Source of the DNA: Atopsyche davidsoni
Taxonomy: Eukaryota; Arthropoda; Insecta; Trichoptera; Hydrobiosidae
Direction of reading: 5' to 3'
Assembly: GCA_022113835.1 (NCBI GenBank)
Contig: JAILWY010000009.1
Location: 15,972,001 to 16,036,000, forward strand
DNA length: 64,000 nt
The translations under genes and the position numbers were made by a program. Below, piece by piece: positions 10,690-24,100 of this stretch (its first letter is position 1; every line of letters begins with the position of its first letter). The notes beneath the pieces are model-generated. The model was not told the origin of the DNA. It saw nothing but the letters and a program-made list of their open reading frames with translations, and searched no databases.

Positions 10690-11201
10690 ATTCCGGCAGA
10701 TTAGGTGTTTAAAAATTAAAAAATATCTCTATTTTTATTATATTCATACTAATTCTCTCTTATTATTTTTTTAGTTTTTTTTTGTCGGTCAAAATTAAAA
10801 TTATTGGGTGATTTATCAAATATTTATATAAATAAAGTACAGCACCAATGCTCGTGGTACTTCCTCTGCATTTTCTAGAAAATTGGAGACTCGGAATGTT
10901 GCTATACTGAATATATATGAAAATAATTTCTATAAAATTCATATACATTTATAATTTATGTAAAAAAATAAAGCCCTTGCAATTTTTTATTTTTTTAGTT
11001 AAAAATTTTAGAGCGTGATTTGTATTAATTTTTGACTATCAGTTGCTTCGCTACAAATACAAGGTTGACATTTGACAGCAAGACTTGGGCGTCTCGATTA
11101 TTGTTGTTCTCTTTTAGCTACGTTGAGACTCGTGAAACAATAACAATTATTGTCAAAAAATAACAATAGTCAAAAGCAAAGACATTTGAAAACGAATCAA
11201 A
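10690..11201. promoter_or_regulatory. shared divergent promoter region of Hsp90 and AAGAB
   Basis: The two start codons are 972 bases apart on opposite strands. This AT-rich stretch should hold the AAGAB promoter and distal Hsp90 elements. A second TTC-TA-GAA half pair lies at 10873-10880. Near 11134-11168 there are repeated ACAAT/ATTGT words that form a small inverted repeat. No TATA box is obvious for AAGAB. Confidence 0.45.
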
Positions 11202-12614
11202 ATGATAGATTCTCAATTACCGTGCGTTTTAATAATCAGTGATTTTGTAAATTCAGATAGCTTTGTGAAACGTAAGAATTGTTTGTTTTGATTCATCGTC
11301 ATCAATATGTCAAGTTGATTAATTCAATTAGAGTATTTTTATATCTTATTTCAGAAATTCTCAAGACCGACAACCTTCCCGATTCTTCTCGTGTCGATAA
11401 CATAGAAGTATATCCATGGAAAATCGATACCAAATATTATACAGCAACTGTAAATTTGTGTCCCATGAAAGTAGGAGATGAAGTCCCCGATGTGATATTA
11501 TCCTTAACAGAAGCATTAGTCCTATATTTCGACAGTCATGTGGTATGTAATTTTAGGTATCTAGTCTTTGATGGTCTACGTGCATAAAATTTATCGGTTA
11601 TAGTATAACCAATAAATTTTATGTACAACAACCGTTATACAGTATGTTAGGGGTTTCTATTGTCAGTTGCACTCTATTAAATCTCTTGTTAGTTTTGTGT
11701 GTTTGCTAACTTAGTAACCTTTTATTACTTGTATTTTCTTAAACATGCTTAATTTCGTTTGTCTTATTTTTAGGCTGAATCTTTTGAAAATGTAAGGAAA
11801 TGGAGTAATAAAATGAAAGAATGTTTGCCTGAAGTGTTACTTTTGGTTTGTGATTCCTTTGAAAATATTCCTTCTGGTGGAATATCAAAGAACACAACTT
11901 CTGATTGGTGCTTACATAATGGTTATGAGCTTATCACGCTAAATGATATTGATGAAGATGTTGAAGAAGATGACTATAATATAATCCTTGACAAAAAGGG
12001 CGTGGAAAGGGTTGTAGAAGCTCTACATACTCACATGTGGTCAAACCTTAACATGAAAGCAAAGTCAAATGGTATTCACACCAACGATCCCATGCTTGAT
12101 AGCGGTAGGTTGTCTACCTCTTCATTGTAAATGTTATTTTACATTTCAAAATCAAAACAAATATTTTTTTTTTATTAAAGCTGTTAAGTTAAATTTGAAG
12201 GGATGATGAAGAATTTATTTAAAGTATAAATAACTTTTAATTATCAAAAATAAATTAATTTACACAATGATGACTATGTCAATAATATACATTGCCACTT
12301 AGGTTATTCATAAATTGCAAATGTGCATTTACGATAATTATATTAGCGGCTGTACACTCTGCATTGTTGAATTTGCAAAACTTATTCATTTGCCCTCGGA
12401 GAGATTTGGTATTAAAGTTTTGTATTTTTCAGATATGTTTGATGGTGATGAAAATTCTGAAGATTTCTGTGAACTTTTTTCACAACTCCATTCCATGAAG
12501 GAAAGTATCCAGTCCCTGCCCTTGAGAGATCGACGAGCTTGTGCAGAGCAGGTGGTGTCCACATTCTGGAAGGCCATCGGGGGCGATGATGATGAAATAG
12601 AAAATGATGACTAA
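11202..12614 (+). CDS. AAGAB: alpha- and gamma-adaptin-binding protein p34
   Basis: Exons 11202-11271, 11355-11542, 11774-12104 and 12433-12614 join in phase to 256 residues. AAGAB is a cytosolic assembly chaperone that binds gamma- and alpha-adaptin and helps form AP-1 and AP-2 clathrin adaptors. The N-terminal part (PCVLIISDFVNSDSFV, VYPWKIDTKYYTATVNLCP, LPEVLLLVCDSF) fits the Rab-like pseudo-GTPase domain. The acidic middle (LNDIDEDVEEDDYN, then GVERVVEALHTHMW) and the C-terminal helical end (RRACAEQVVSTFWKAIGGDDDEIE) match the conserved FWxAIGGDxDEIE tail of the family. All donors are GTAAG/GTATG/GTAGG and all acceptors end in CAG or TAG. An AATAAA lies at 13099. Confidence 0.9.
11583..11633. 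repeat. hairpin in AAGAB intron 2
   Basis: CATAAAATTTATCGGTTATA and its reverse complement (one mismatch) are separated by a very short loop. The inverted repeat is about 50 bases, all intronic. It could be a decayed foldback element; no function is evident. Confidence 0.6.
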
Positions 12615-14708
12615 TCTTAGTGGTGACACATTTCATTCCAAATCATAGTGACGCATCAAAGTATCACCCAACACCTTGCAACATCCATCTACAAATCATT
12701 TTTGTAAATATAACTTTATAGTGTATATTAATTATCATCATAGTTCAAAATTATAATTACTTATATAAATATATACTATCAATTACTTTAACTCAGGAGC
12801 TTCCTTTAATTATAAATTGTGCAGTATATTGTACTTTATCCTCCACAACTATATGATGGTTGCCAACATTTCTGTCATATGGGTAGCAATTATTTAAGGC
12901 AATTGCTCATACCGATATTCCAGTATTGTGGCATATTTGAGGAATACAGTGGAACTAAAGAGTTGGATAATGGTCTGGCATCTTTAGCCGTTTTCCAGAT
13001 AGCAGTGGAGACACAGTAACTGTAAGTTCTGTAAGTGTCAACAAATCCGTATGCCAGGACTAAACTGGCAAGTAACATTTCAAAAAACAAACTCAACAAA
13101 TAAATGTAGATGCGCAGTCTAAAGATGATGGTCATGCAGTGCAAACATGAATCAAGAGTAGGAAAAAAACAATAAAAATACAGAAATATATTTAATGTTT
13201 ATTGAGAAATGTACATTATTTGATTGTGGTACAAAATATAATTAAGTAATAGGTACTTACTTTAGGATACAATACATGTTGATAATTGAAATTCATGCTC
13301 ATTACATAATATTATAAATAATGATTACAATAATAGGTACAATATTGAATAAACTGCCATTAAGTTGTGTTGTGGGCGGACCAGGAACTATGAGGATGGG
13401 ACTGGCGGGGGCGCCGAGGGCCGCCCAACCATGGCACTATATTACGTTATTGCGGCCGCCTAATACCTTACAGTCGTACAGACGCCGACAAATTATTTAT
13501 CTAGCAATATGTACATTTGTTCTAACACACTGCTGTCGAATCGGTACATTTGCACTATTCATTGGAAATTTAGCAACATGGCCAAAGCGCTGTTGCACGT
13601 CTTAGTTTAATTTCAGTTAAATAAGGCGACACCATTAATACGCTTAATCTTACATATAGAGACAACTCTTACATTACTTCATATATTTACAATTAATATT
13701 TAGCATTTAGGATGTAGTTCTCCGACTGTTGCAGTAGAACTCGCGAGAGAATTCGCACGCCTCGCGTCTTTGAATAGACTTTGTCGACTAGTCCAGGCGC
13801 GCTTCCTTCCATCTACGCTACTTCTAGCTCATCGTCACAAAAAAAATCAAAACTAGATTCGTCTACTGCAAAAATTCAACATAATTATACATAATACACT
13901 AAACGATGCGATTAAATTAAAAATACCCATTTATTCAATGTTTCATCACAGGCAAAACTGTTATAATAACTTAACAGATACATTTTCACATTGCTATAGC
14001 GCGGAGCGAAGGCACTTGACTGGCTCCTACGGCTGAGGCCTCTGCAGTCCACTCGTTATCGGCAAACAAACCTCATAACGGAAGTTACAAAATTTTCTAA
14101 ATTAATATCCAATAAACTGTTTACTAAATGAAGTATGGTATCTTTACTAATATTATATTTATGTACATCTTTCGTCAGAGTTGTATTTCTTAAATTAATA
14201 CATAAATAAATAAGTTAACAATTATTACAAAACACAGACACAGTTTAAGGAGTTTAATGATGAATATTACTTTATTATAAAATTACGGTATCTCGTACAG
14301 TCACTCGTCATAACAGGAAGATCGCCTCGAGTTCACATCCAACATGGTGCATCGGTCTGCATTTTTGCAGTACATACTTTCAAAACATCCATTAATAAAA
14401 AAACATTCTTAAATAACAATAACGGTCTTGATTTTTCAATGAGGTAATATGTTGAGGATATTCTCACAAAGGAGCGCCCGCATCGGTTGGTGCGCAATCA
14501 AATTAAACAAATTCACAGGAAAAATTCACAAAATTCATTAAAAAAAAAACATCATCGCGTAAGAATTCACGCCGAGCGTCATTTTGTACATCGGGATCAT
14601 TCGTATCCGCGCTTCGTTGAACTGCAAGTGCTCAAATTAAAAAATATCTTCGGATAAAACTAGGGGCGAGCTCCGACGCCGCCCTCGGAGTCGAATACTG
14701 TCGGGTCG
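12615..14708. other. convergent 3' region between AAGAB and insulin receptor
   Basis: This holds the AAGAB 3'UTR on + and the insulin receptor 3'UTR on -. Reverse-strand AATAAA signals (TTTATT on +) lie at 14271-14276, 13930-13935 and 13198-13203, so the receptor 3'UTR could run from about 0.45 to 1.5 kb. A GC-rich patch at about 13370-13470 interrupts AT-rich DNA. The 94-codon ORF at 13321-13605 shows no family resemblance. Confidence 0.5.
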
Positions 14709-17700
14709 CTAGCAGCGCGAGGTGCTGAGCGAGGAGGGATTGCCATTGTTGGCACGTGGTGGGTATCCATTAGGCGCTGGCGGAGGTGATCCCTTGTCCG
14801 AGAGCGGCGGCGCGCTCGGGGCACTGCGCGCGTGCGCTACCACTAAAGCCTCCGTCTCGCACGGATCGTGCGTTCGCTCGAAGGGCTTGAGACGGATGAA
14901 ATCACGGTAGACTGATGAGTGATGGGAAGTAGGTGACGCTCGTGCAGAGCCTCGTGGTGAGTCGTGCATCGAACTGTCGCTGCCCAGGGAGGCCAGCGTG
15001 TGAGCCCACGATGTGCGAAGCTCGCTCGGTGATGCGGACTGTTCCGGTTCTTCTGGTACCGCTGCAAATACAAGAACCGTTTACAATACTGCTCGTTTGC
15101 TCTACTGACATTCATCGGTGACTGCAATAGCAATGTGTACATCATTTTGAACTTATTTTGACCTTAGTCGCACTTTTGAGTTCAAGCTTTATATAAAAAT
15201 GAATAAGCTTGCATATGATGAAAACTAAATCTAATGGACACTAGTAAAATGGAAAGTTTGGAGGCGGGTGACGGTCAGCCGCCCACCCAGGTATTAAAGT
15301 GCATGCCAAACTTTTTGATTTACTTACATCGAGAAAATCATTCTTCCGCTGCATTCAAACAATATTTCATTATTGCTACATTTTAAGAAGTACTTAGCAA
15401 TATATGAATAATAAAAATTTATAATTTTTCACGAATACAAAATTATTTATTAAACTGCCTTTTTATTCTTAATTACAATATTTTACATCACGCTCCATAG
15501 ACGTTTAATTATTTTAGCTTTAGACTATTGTTTGAACTACGAATAAGGTAAAGTGAATACAGAGACAGTCCAGTTGATTTGCGTGATCTAGAAAATTCAT
15601 TAGAAATGTATACAAAATATTGCATCAGTGTTTTTGTTCACTACAGTAAAAATAATCGAAAATTAAGCTTATATTAAAATCTAGAAGTATCAGACTATCA
15701 TTTGACATTTTATTTACATTGCATATTCACACAAACACACCCATACATATATACATATCTATTTTTAAACATTGCATAAATCGACTGCATTACAACTGTG
15801 GCCATCCAGATGTTCAGGGATGAGTACATTCACCACTCCTTGTTTGCCATTAAAAATAGACTATAATATATTTTGAATCACATTGGTGATAACACTTAAT
15901 GAGTAGTTAGTTTTGTAAATTAATAGCATGCAGATATATCAGATATTACCTGTAGTAGGCTGTGTCTGGCGCAGCAGCTCCTTGCCTCGATGACTGCAGA
16001 AGAAGGAAGAGGTGCGGAAGGTTGGCGAGGCATCAGCGAACAGCGTGTCCACAAGCTGAAGGAAGGTGGGCCGCGCCTGGGGCCGGTGCTGCCAGGTCAA
16101 CTGCATGAGCTGGTACAGTTTATCAGGGCAGTTTTCTGGCCGCTCCATCACGCCGCCGTCTATCACGTAGCGTAATACTTGATCGTTGCTCAATCCCTGC
16201 AAAATTATTCATTAAAATTTTTATATACATGTTCAGATATCTAGTATCCCATCAATAACTATATAGAAGGCAACAGAACCATGGAGTAACAAAAGATTTA
16301 GTACTGTTAAAAGGTTAGATGTTAAGCACGTTAAGTTTGCCTTAACTGGCAAACTAAATTGCTTAAAATCGGTTAACAGTAGTTAATTAAAGCATTGATA
16401 AAAATGTAGTCACGGTGAGCTTGAATATTATTAGTAAGTTTTAGGGGAAATATAAGTTTACCTGATATGGTTGTGATGCTAGCGTAGCCATCTCCCATAA
16501 GACTACACCATAGCTCCATATGTCACTACTACTCGTGAATACCTAGAAATTTAAAAATAAAAAGTTTTATAAAGATTGTATGGTGACAACACTTATATGA
16601 GTGATAGATGAAAAACCTGGTCCACCTACCCCATCTTTTAAACTTTCTGGACTCATCCACCGCACCGGCAGGAGTCCTTTTGAGCCTTTTCTGTAATAAT
16701 CAGTTTCGTAGATGTCTCTGGTCATGCCGAAATCTCCCACTTTAACAGTGAGGTCTCCAGCGACCATACAATTTCTAGCGGCCAAATCTCGATGAACAAA
16801 TTTTTTTGCCGAGAGATACGCCATGCCATCGGCTATCTCCATAGCCATCTGAAATAAATTATGTATTATTTAAAAACAATATTCAATAATACGGCAAAAC
16901 ACAGTTTTGATCTTGAAAAAACCAAAATGATTTTTTTAAATAAGACATATTAAATAAATAAAGTATTTTTATTAAAAATAAGAAATAGCTCAGGGACTTC
17001 TTTAGAAAGAATATTTATTTTGTATCTTGTTTTTAAATTTGTAAACTTTAGGAATTTCTAGGAAAACTTTTTTGACAATAAAATATCACACTTAAAATTT
17101 CTTCATTGCATAAAAAAATCCTATACAATTTCTTAGCTTAGTGCTACAAACCTGCATGATCCTGGCAAGGGTGGGTGGCGTGCTGCGAGGTTTCTCAGCA
17201 TCAGGGCGATGCGAGCGCAAGTAGCTCTTCAAATCCCCATTGGCCATGAGTTCCATGACCACTAGTGTTGGCTGGCCGCGCGACACCACTCCTAGCAGGC
17301 GCACCACGTGTGCCGTGTCAAAGGCCTTCATCACACTCGCCTCGTTCAGAAACTCAGTTCGCTCTCTGTAAACAGTATTGTTAATGAACTGCCCAAAAGA
17401 AGATGCACAAAAGCTCGTATAGAAGTCATTAAATTTGCAGACAAATAATAAAATACTAAATTTGATAAGATCGATAATTATACTCTCAATTTCACTATAA
17501 AAGAAAACACTAAGCAATATATGATCAGATGCTCTCTGTATCGGTAAATTAAAAAAATGTGACTCGAGAGGTCTGACTCATCAACGGTCGAAGACGCAAA
17601 TAAAACAATTGGTGAATAAGTGTTTTGAAACAGTTGCGCAGTCTGTGGCATGTACATGATTATTTAAAATAAATAACATTATGAATTCTACTGCAAGAGA

Positions 17701-18159
17701 TAATACATATTGATGATAGAAAAGATATATAACCTGTCAGTGGCATGTTCGTTGACTGTTTTTACAGCGCAGCGAATCTCTGGTTTTCCTCTTATGTCTC
17801 GAGCGATTCCTTCATAGACCTGTAGAGAAAAATAAAGGTCAGTAATGGAATTGTCATCCCTACAAAATAACAATGAATGACGGAAAAGCATATGAACTAG
17901 TTACCATGCCAAAAGAGCCCTGGCCCAACTCCTTGAGGAGCTCGATGTCCTCGCGAAGCACCTCCCAGTCGTCGGGCACGTACACTGGACTGATGTACTC
18001 AGGGTTGACGGAGGCGATAAGCTTGGTGGGTGGGGGTGCGGGCGGTGGAAGGCAGCGGCGCTGCACTATAAATACAGCAGTGCCTAGAATTATGATCACC
18101 ACCAACACACCGAGTACTGAGCCGATCACCACCTGCAGACTGGCTCTGCTTCCAGATTC
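14709..18159 (-). CDS. InR: InR exons for membrane helix, tyrosine kinase and tail
   Basis: Exon 17905-18159 has the transmembrane helix ([20 protein letters not shown]), the juxtamembrane [10 protein letters not shown] that recruits IRS/Shc PTB domains, and the glycine loop LGQGSFGM. The next exons give the VAIK-type lysine in CAVKTVNEH, the helix C Glu in FLNEASVMK, the hinge [15 protein letters not shown], catalytic [15 protein letters not shown] with the activation tyrosines of [21 protein letters not shown], and [15 protein letters not shown]. All residues needed for an active kinase are present. The tail is about 150 residues, Pro/Ser-rich, and lacks the long C-terminal extension of Drosophila InR. 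Confidence 0.95.
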
Positions 18160-21100
18160 CTGCAAATAAATATATCATATTATTATGAAATGTCTTCATC
18201 TGAAGAAAGAGCAATTTCACTAGTGTAAAATAAACTTAAACATTTATAATTTTTTCTACTTTATTATTCTTATTTGTAAACATTGTGTTTTACACATTTG
18301 TATATGCTAATTATTAATATTGATGAAGTACAAATGAAAAATAAGTATTAAGTGAGATATTAGCTGTAAAATTAAATTTAAAATGTATTAGTTACCTCAA
18401 TAAAGAAATACTTGAGTGCTGTATAGTTTCCGTTACCGGCCAAGGAGGTGGCCATGACCATGATGCTGTAGTTGCCGGCGTTCAAGTTCTTGATGGTGTA
18501 GGAGTTGTCTCCTCGCCTGAACTGGGTGCGAGTGATGCACTCCACGGTGGCCTTGTGATTCTCGATGTCCACTCTCTTGTACTGTATCTCGTACGTCACG
18601 ATCAAACCATTAGGATTGAATGGCTCCTTCCAAAAGACTTTGACGACTCCCAGCGACTGGTTTGATGATTGCACTCGAACATTTAGGTCCGTGATTTCAT
18701 CAGCGCCCTCTAAAAATGTAACTCATTATTAATGATTTAATATTATATAAGATGAGTTCTTTCAGACGAGCATTACAATTCGATTGATGGTGTGTCGTAT
18801 TACTTATGTATCATGCTTGTATTTATCATATAAAAAATCCACTAGTAGACAAGATTCGATTATATGATGCTTAAAAAGCCGAACCGAAAAGATGATTCAA
18901 TGCCAATATATTGCCAATGGAGTAAAGGAAAAGAATCAACTGACAAAGTGTACCAAATTCCACATAGCCAACTGATTGCGAGAGTGTGTACTGACCCAGC
19001 TTGAGTGTGCGCGTCCTGACAATGGACTTGAGACTGCAGTTGTTGAGTTCAGTGACATTGGGTACAAGCTCATCCGCCTCCACCTCGCGGCAGGCCCACA
19101 CGCTAATGGAGTGCGCTGCGTAATGGCGCAAATGCGTCACATTCAGGGACGTCTGGTTCTCAATGATTGATACAAATACATCAAATGTGTCTGAACCTGG
19201 AAATATACACAAAATATTATAGCAAGTGTTAAAAAGTAGATGCACTTATCTGCACCTGTAATTAAGGTTTATAATTTTTTCAGCTTCTTTGGTAGAAGTA
19301 ATTTGAAGAGCGAGACGGTGTAGTGGACTTATTACTGACCGTTTTGTTTGAATGTCTCGATATTTTCCTGAGGCATGGGCTGGTCGTGGGCGGGCTTGTC
19401 TGGGAAGGCATGTGGACCCCCCTCGTAACGTAGTCTTGTGGCGTCAATATCTCGCCTCCTTCTTGTCTCTTCAGCTGGCTCTCGTTTCTGATACACCTGG
19501 AAATATCGATGAATAGGGTTTCAAATCTTTACAGTAATACTTTTCTATCCATAAAACAATATTATCTTATTATTATTATTATTTTTTTTTTTTAACAAAC
19601 AGATTAATAAAAAGTATGAAGTTACCTGATTTTGTAAATTATCCTCAAAGGTGATCTGCCCGATAACCTCATCGTCATTCCTGAATCCGTTTGAGTCACA
19701 TTGACACTTGCCATTGTCTTTGGGTTCTTTTTCTTTGGGCTTCTCGACTTCAACAACAGATTTCTTTTCCGAAGCGGTTACAGGTACCAAGGCTGAAAAG
19801 ATAAAATGAATTTTAGTCAATATACACCCTGTTACATTAAGGAATAAATATTTGTTATGTGTCATAAATATGAATAAGAGACAAGTGCAGGCTTACGTTC
19901 ATTGCAGTAATTCCGCTGTTGCAAGAAGTCTTCTCGATCTTCCTCCCACTTGACGGCAACTTTGTACTGAGTTACATTACCATGGGGTTGCTCAGGCGGA
20001 TCCCAGCGCAGGAACAAGGAGCTTGGACTTGGTGAAATCACATCCAAGATGCGAGGAGCGGACGGTTCTGTTATCCAAAACATAATTATGAATTATCATT
20101 CACCATCTTAATTTTTATTTGTGCTAATAATAATTGGTGATAATAATATTTTAAAACTTACGTCCTGGCAAAGTCCTCACATATATGATGTCACTTTGAG
20201 CACCGAGACGCTCTGTAGCTATGGTGTATGTCTTGGCATAAACGGCGTACTGCGTGTAGGGCTTCAGATGTGTTAAAATGTGGTAAACGATAGTTTCCTT
20301 CGGTTTAAACTGAATGTCATCTACGTGCCATCTACTCAAAAAAAAGAATATTATTAGATAATAATTCAACAATTCATGGTTCACAGCAATAACATGTTCT
20401 TGTACTGACCCGTCTCCCCCACAAGCATCCCGGCCCTCGTAGAGAGTGACATTTCGATGCGGAGCCTCGATGAAGTACACCACGTATCCCAACAGAGAGC
20501 GAGGGTCATCGTGAACAAATGCATCCCACTTGATGAGCACACTGGTCTGCACACGACTTACTACCGTTACGTTAAGAAGGGTTACATTACCTAAAGATGA
20601 ATAAATTTAATATTAGTTTAAAATATACACTGTTCAAGCACACCTATATTCTACAAATTAAGGTTATTTGTAGGTACAGCAGATTTAACTTGGATATATT
20701 TCAATGAATATTATTTGTCAAGATCTCTGTCAAAACTTACAGCCTCCTTCATATACGTAAATGATTAGAACTCACATGCTACTTTATCTCCATTAGAATT
20801 TCTGGCCACCTCCAGATCACTGAACTCGGTATCTTTGGTCATTTCTTTCAAAGGCTGGATTTTCTCTATGCACAGTTTGGGGTTGAAATGGAAGAACAGC
20901 TTTCCATGCAGGATCTCAATCGGTCCGTGCTTCTCCCAATCCCACAAATCTTGAAGGTTTTGGTTATCCGTCACAGAGAAAGCATTACTAAAATAAATAA
21001 GTAAATAGTGTTACTAGTCAAATAACGATTGAGAGATTGTAAAATGAAGTTTATTCTTGATCAACAAATTTAATTAATCAATGACCAATGATTAATTGTT

Positions 21101-24100
21101 AATGCTAATATAGTCTCATAATATAATTTATATTATTTGAGTGAATCTGGTTGTTAGTAACTTTGATTTCCAGTGTGTTGAACATTTTTAAGTCTACATA
21201 AATATAAAGTAGAAACCCTTCACTCACGGGACCACGTCGCGCATGTTGAGATCATATCCGTGGATCCTACGCAGACTTTTAAGGAAGTTAAGTGACACGA
21301 GAGGGAAGGAACGAGCAATTTTCAAGCTGCCCTGAATGTCAGTAATCTGGCCAAGGCCATCTTCCAGCTCCTTTACTATGCTTCCTGAAAAATTAAATAT
21401 AAAGTTTTATTGGTTCATATGTGAAATATAAATTTATTTTGCAAAATTCTAGTCATGTGGGTTTAGCTTATGTTAGTAAAAACAATATTCGAGATTTCAA
21501 GATAAATACTAAAAAACCTGAGTCAAAACACCAGTAAATATTAGATTGAACACAGACAACTGAATATATAAATAAAAATCCTTATTTAGTAAGAAGTTGC
21601 AATTAGCTTTACAAAAACATTTATCACCTTGCTGATTCGTTAATAAGGCAAGAGCTATTGCTAATAGATGTAAAATATTTTACTAAAATCTATTCGGTTT
21701 TGCTTATTATCAGTTTAATAAGTATAATGTAGAGATGTTAAAATAATTTACCTCCTCCCCTGACACTGATCTCCAGAGAGCCTTTAATGTAAGTGCAGCC
21801 TCGCAGCTGTTCCGCGGCCTGGATGCTATCCACATTGACTCCGTAGCACTCTCGCATGCATGTTCCTTGACATCGCTCACAAGTCACGTGCCCCTGGCTG
21901 TTCGTAATCTAAACATAGAAACCAATCACAATTAAATAATTATAGAAATATCAATATTTCCACTCTACTTTGTATGAATACTAATCTTTTAAAGTAAACT
22001 TACCCTTTATCTCCACTGAGCAGATGGCAATCAATTAAGTCTTAAAATTTTTTGCACATCTTATGATTAAGATTATGACATACAAAAGAATTAATTAATG
22101 TCCAATAAATTTGTACGCCCAGTAAATAAAACTTGGTAAAGGCAAAAAATATTTTATGTAAAATACTCAAAGATGACTTTTAGAAGTTCATGGTGCCTAA
22201 TTTATGTCGTTAACATTTCAAAAATGCAGTAATTCCCAAAGTCCTTACACATTCTCGGCTAGAACCACTATTATTCAATTCTTTACCAAAAGTTCTGGCC
22301 CAATAATAAGTAAGATGATGAAATGATCTTTAATTATAAGTGGAACAAACCTCGTAGAAGTTGGGTGGACACTCCAGCATGCAGGTTCCATTGATCGGTT
22401 TGTAGGACTTGGCAATTTTATCAGGCTCGCCCTGCATCTCTCTAGGCATGGACAGATTTCGACACTCAGTTTCTGATATGCATCGTCTGTCTTGGTGCTG
22501 AAATCGTAGCCATAAGATATTAGTTAATATATTCTGATATCACCAGACTATTGTTCTTCGGTGCTATTTTAGCGAAAAGTGTGGCCTCGTCCTAGTTTGT
22601 GGAAGTCCTTCTATTTACATTGGACTCGTAAGTATTGTTTTTAATTTAGTGCCAAAACCTAATCAACTAGACAAACACGTGTTTCACAAGATATTTTCAG
22701 GAACTAAAATATTGTGACAATAAAAATAAAGGCAAACATAATTTTTCTTTAGTCTAGCAAAGCTTAAAAAAGGTTTCGATTGGCTTCGAAATAAAATTAT
22801 TATAAATCTTCATTGTTAGTAGTGATAAGCATTTTTATAAAAATACTTAAGCCCATATTTCTAAAATTGAATGACCTGTCCATTAGAAAATAAAAAATCA
22901 AAGAACAAGTCGTTCTTTAAATAGTTTTTTGTAGACCTGGTTCTGGATTGCTGAAAACTATGTACATTTTTAATCATCTATACAATCATTAAAGATGAAA
23001 AACGCTTATTGATATTATCGTCAGGTAAATAAAGGTAGCATGGTGTCATTATACTGCAATTTATACAGAAAAAGTTAACCAAAAACGATGTCAATTAATA
23101 TAAAAAAACAAACAGTTGTCAAGTGAAATTAACTTTGATAGTGCTCACCTTATAGGTGTTGGCGGGACAATCCTTGATGCACTTGCGGTCATGCAGGTCC
23201 CCGATGGAGAGGTCCCTGCAGACAGTGCAGTTGTCTCGCATGGACTCAGAGCAGCCGCCTAGGCAGGTGCTGTCGCAGCACTCCCCCGAAGCGGAGCAAG
23301 CGTTGCCTCCACACTCAGGTTTACAAACTGAAACAGATTATTATATTCATAAGCATCATTGTACACTTTTAAACATATATATTAATTTAAAAACAAATAT
23401 TGTACATTAATACCAGTACGGGACGATGAAAAAATATGCTGGAGACGTTAAAAACTTGATTAGCCACAATTGCTCTTTATAGCTTTTAGCCTTGTTCAAT
23501 TACATACTAAAAGAGTAGGATGACTCATAATCATTTAAATTACTTGAGCTTGAAAATTTCTTGCTCCTGGAGTTCATACAAAAGTGATGCAATAGTTCAG
23601 TAGGACTTTAATGGAGAATACATGGACACCCCTTAATCTGTATGCATTGATAAGTAAGTGAGTGATCAACTTGTCTTATTTTAAATCATTTTACAGTGAC
23701 TGTTCCATTAGAATTCAACGCAAAACATATATTATACAGTTATATCATCAGTCAACTTGCTTAAATGCTCAATTAAAATATACATCACAATGTGTAATTG
23801 TAAATTAACCTCGGCTCAAGTGTAAATTTTTCATTTAAAAAAGAAACCTGACAAAACTATATTCAAATAAGTGGAGAAGATGGAAAGTAGGTAAAGTGGT
23901 GCTGACCTTTCTGACAGTGCTTCCGGTTCCAGCAGAGGTGTTTCTTGGAGTATTCTTTAGAGCCATGATTGGCTTCAGGGCAGATCCCCGGAGTGCCAGC
24001 CACCGCCGTTCCGTCATCTCCCGGACACACGGGACATTCATTTTCTAGTTTATTATCCTAAGATAAAAAAAAACATTTTAATTATTACAACTCAAAAAAA

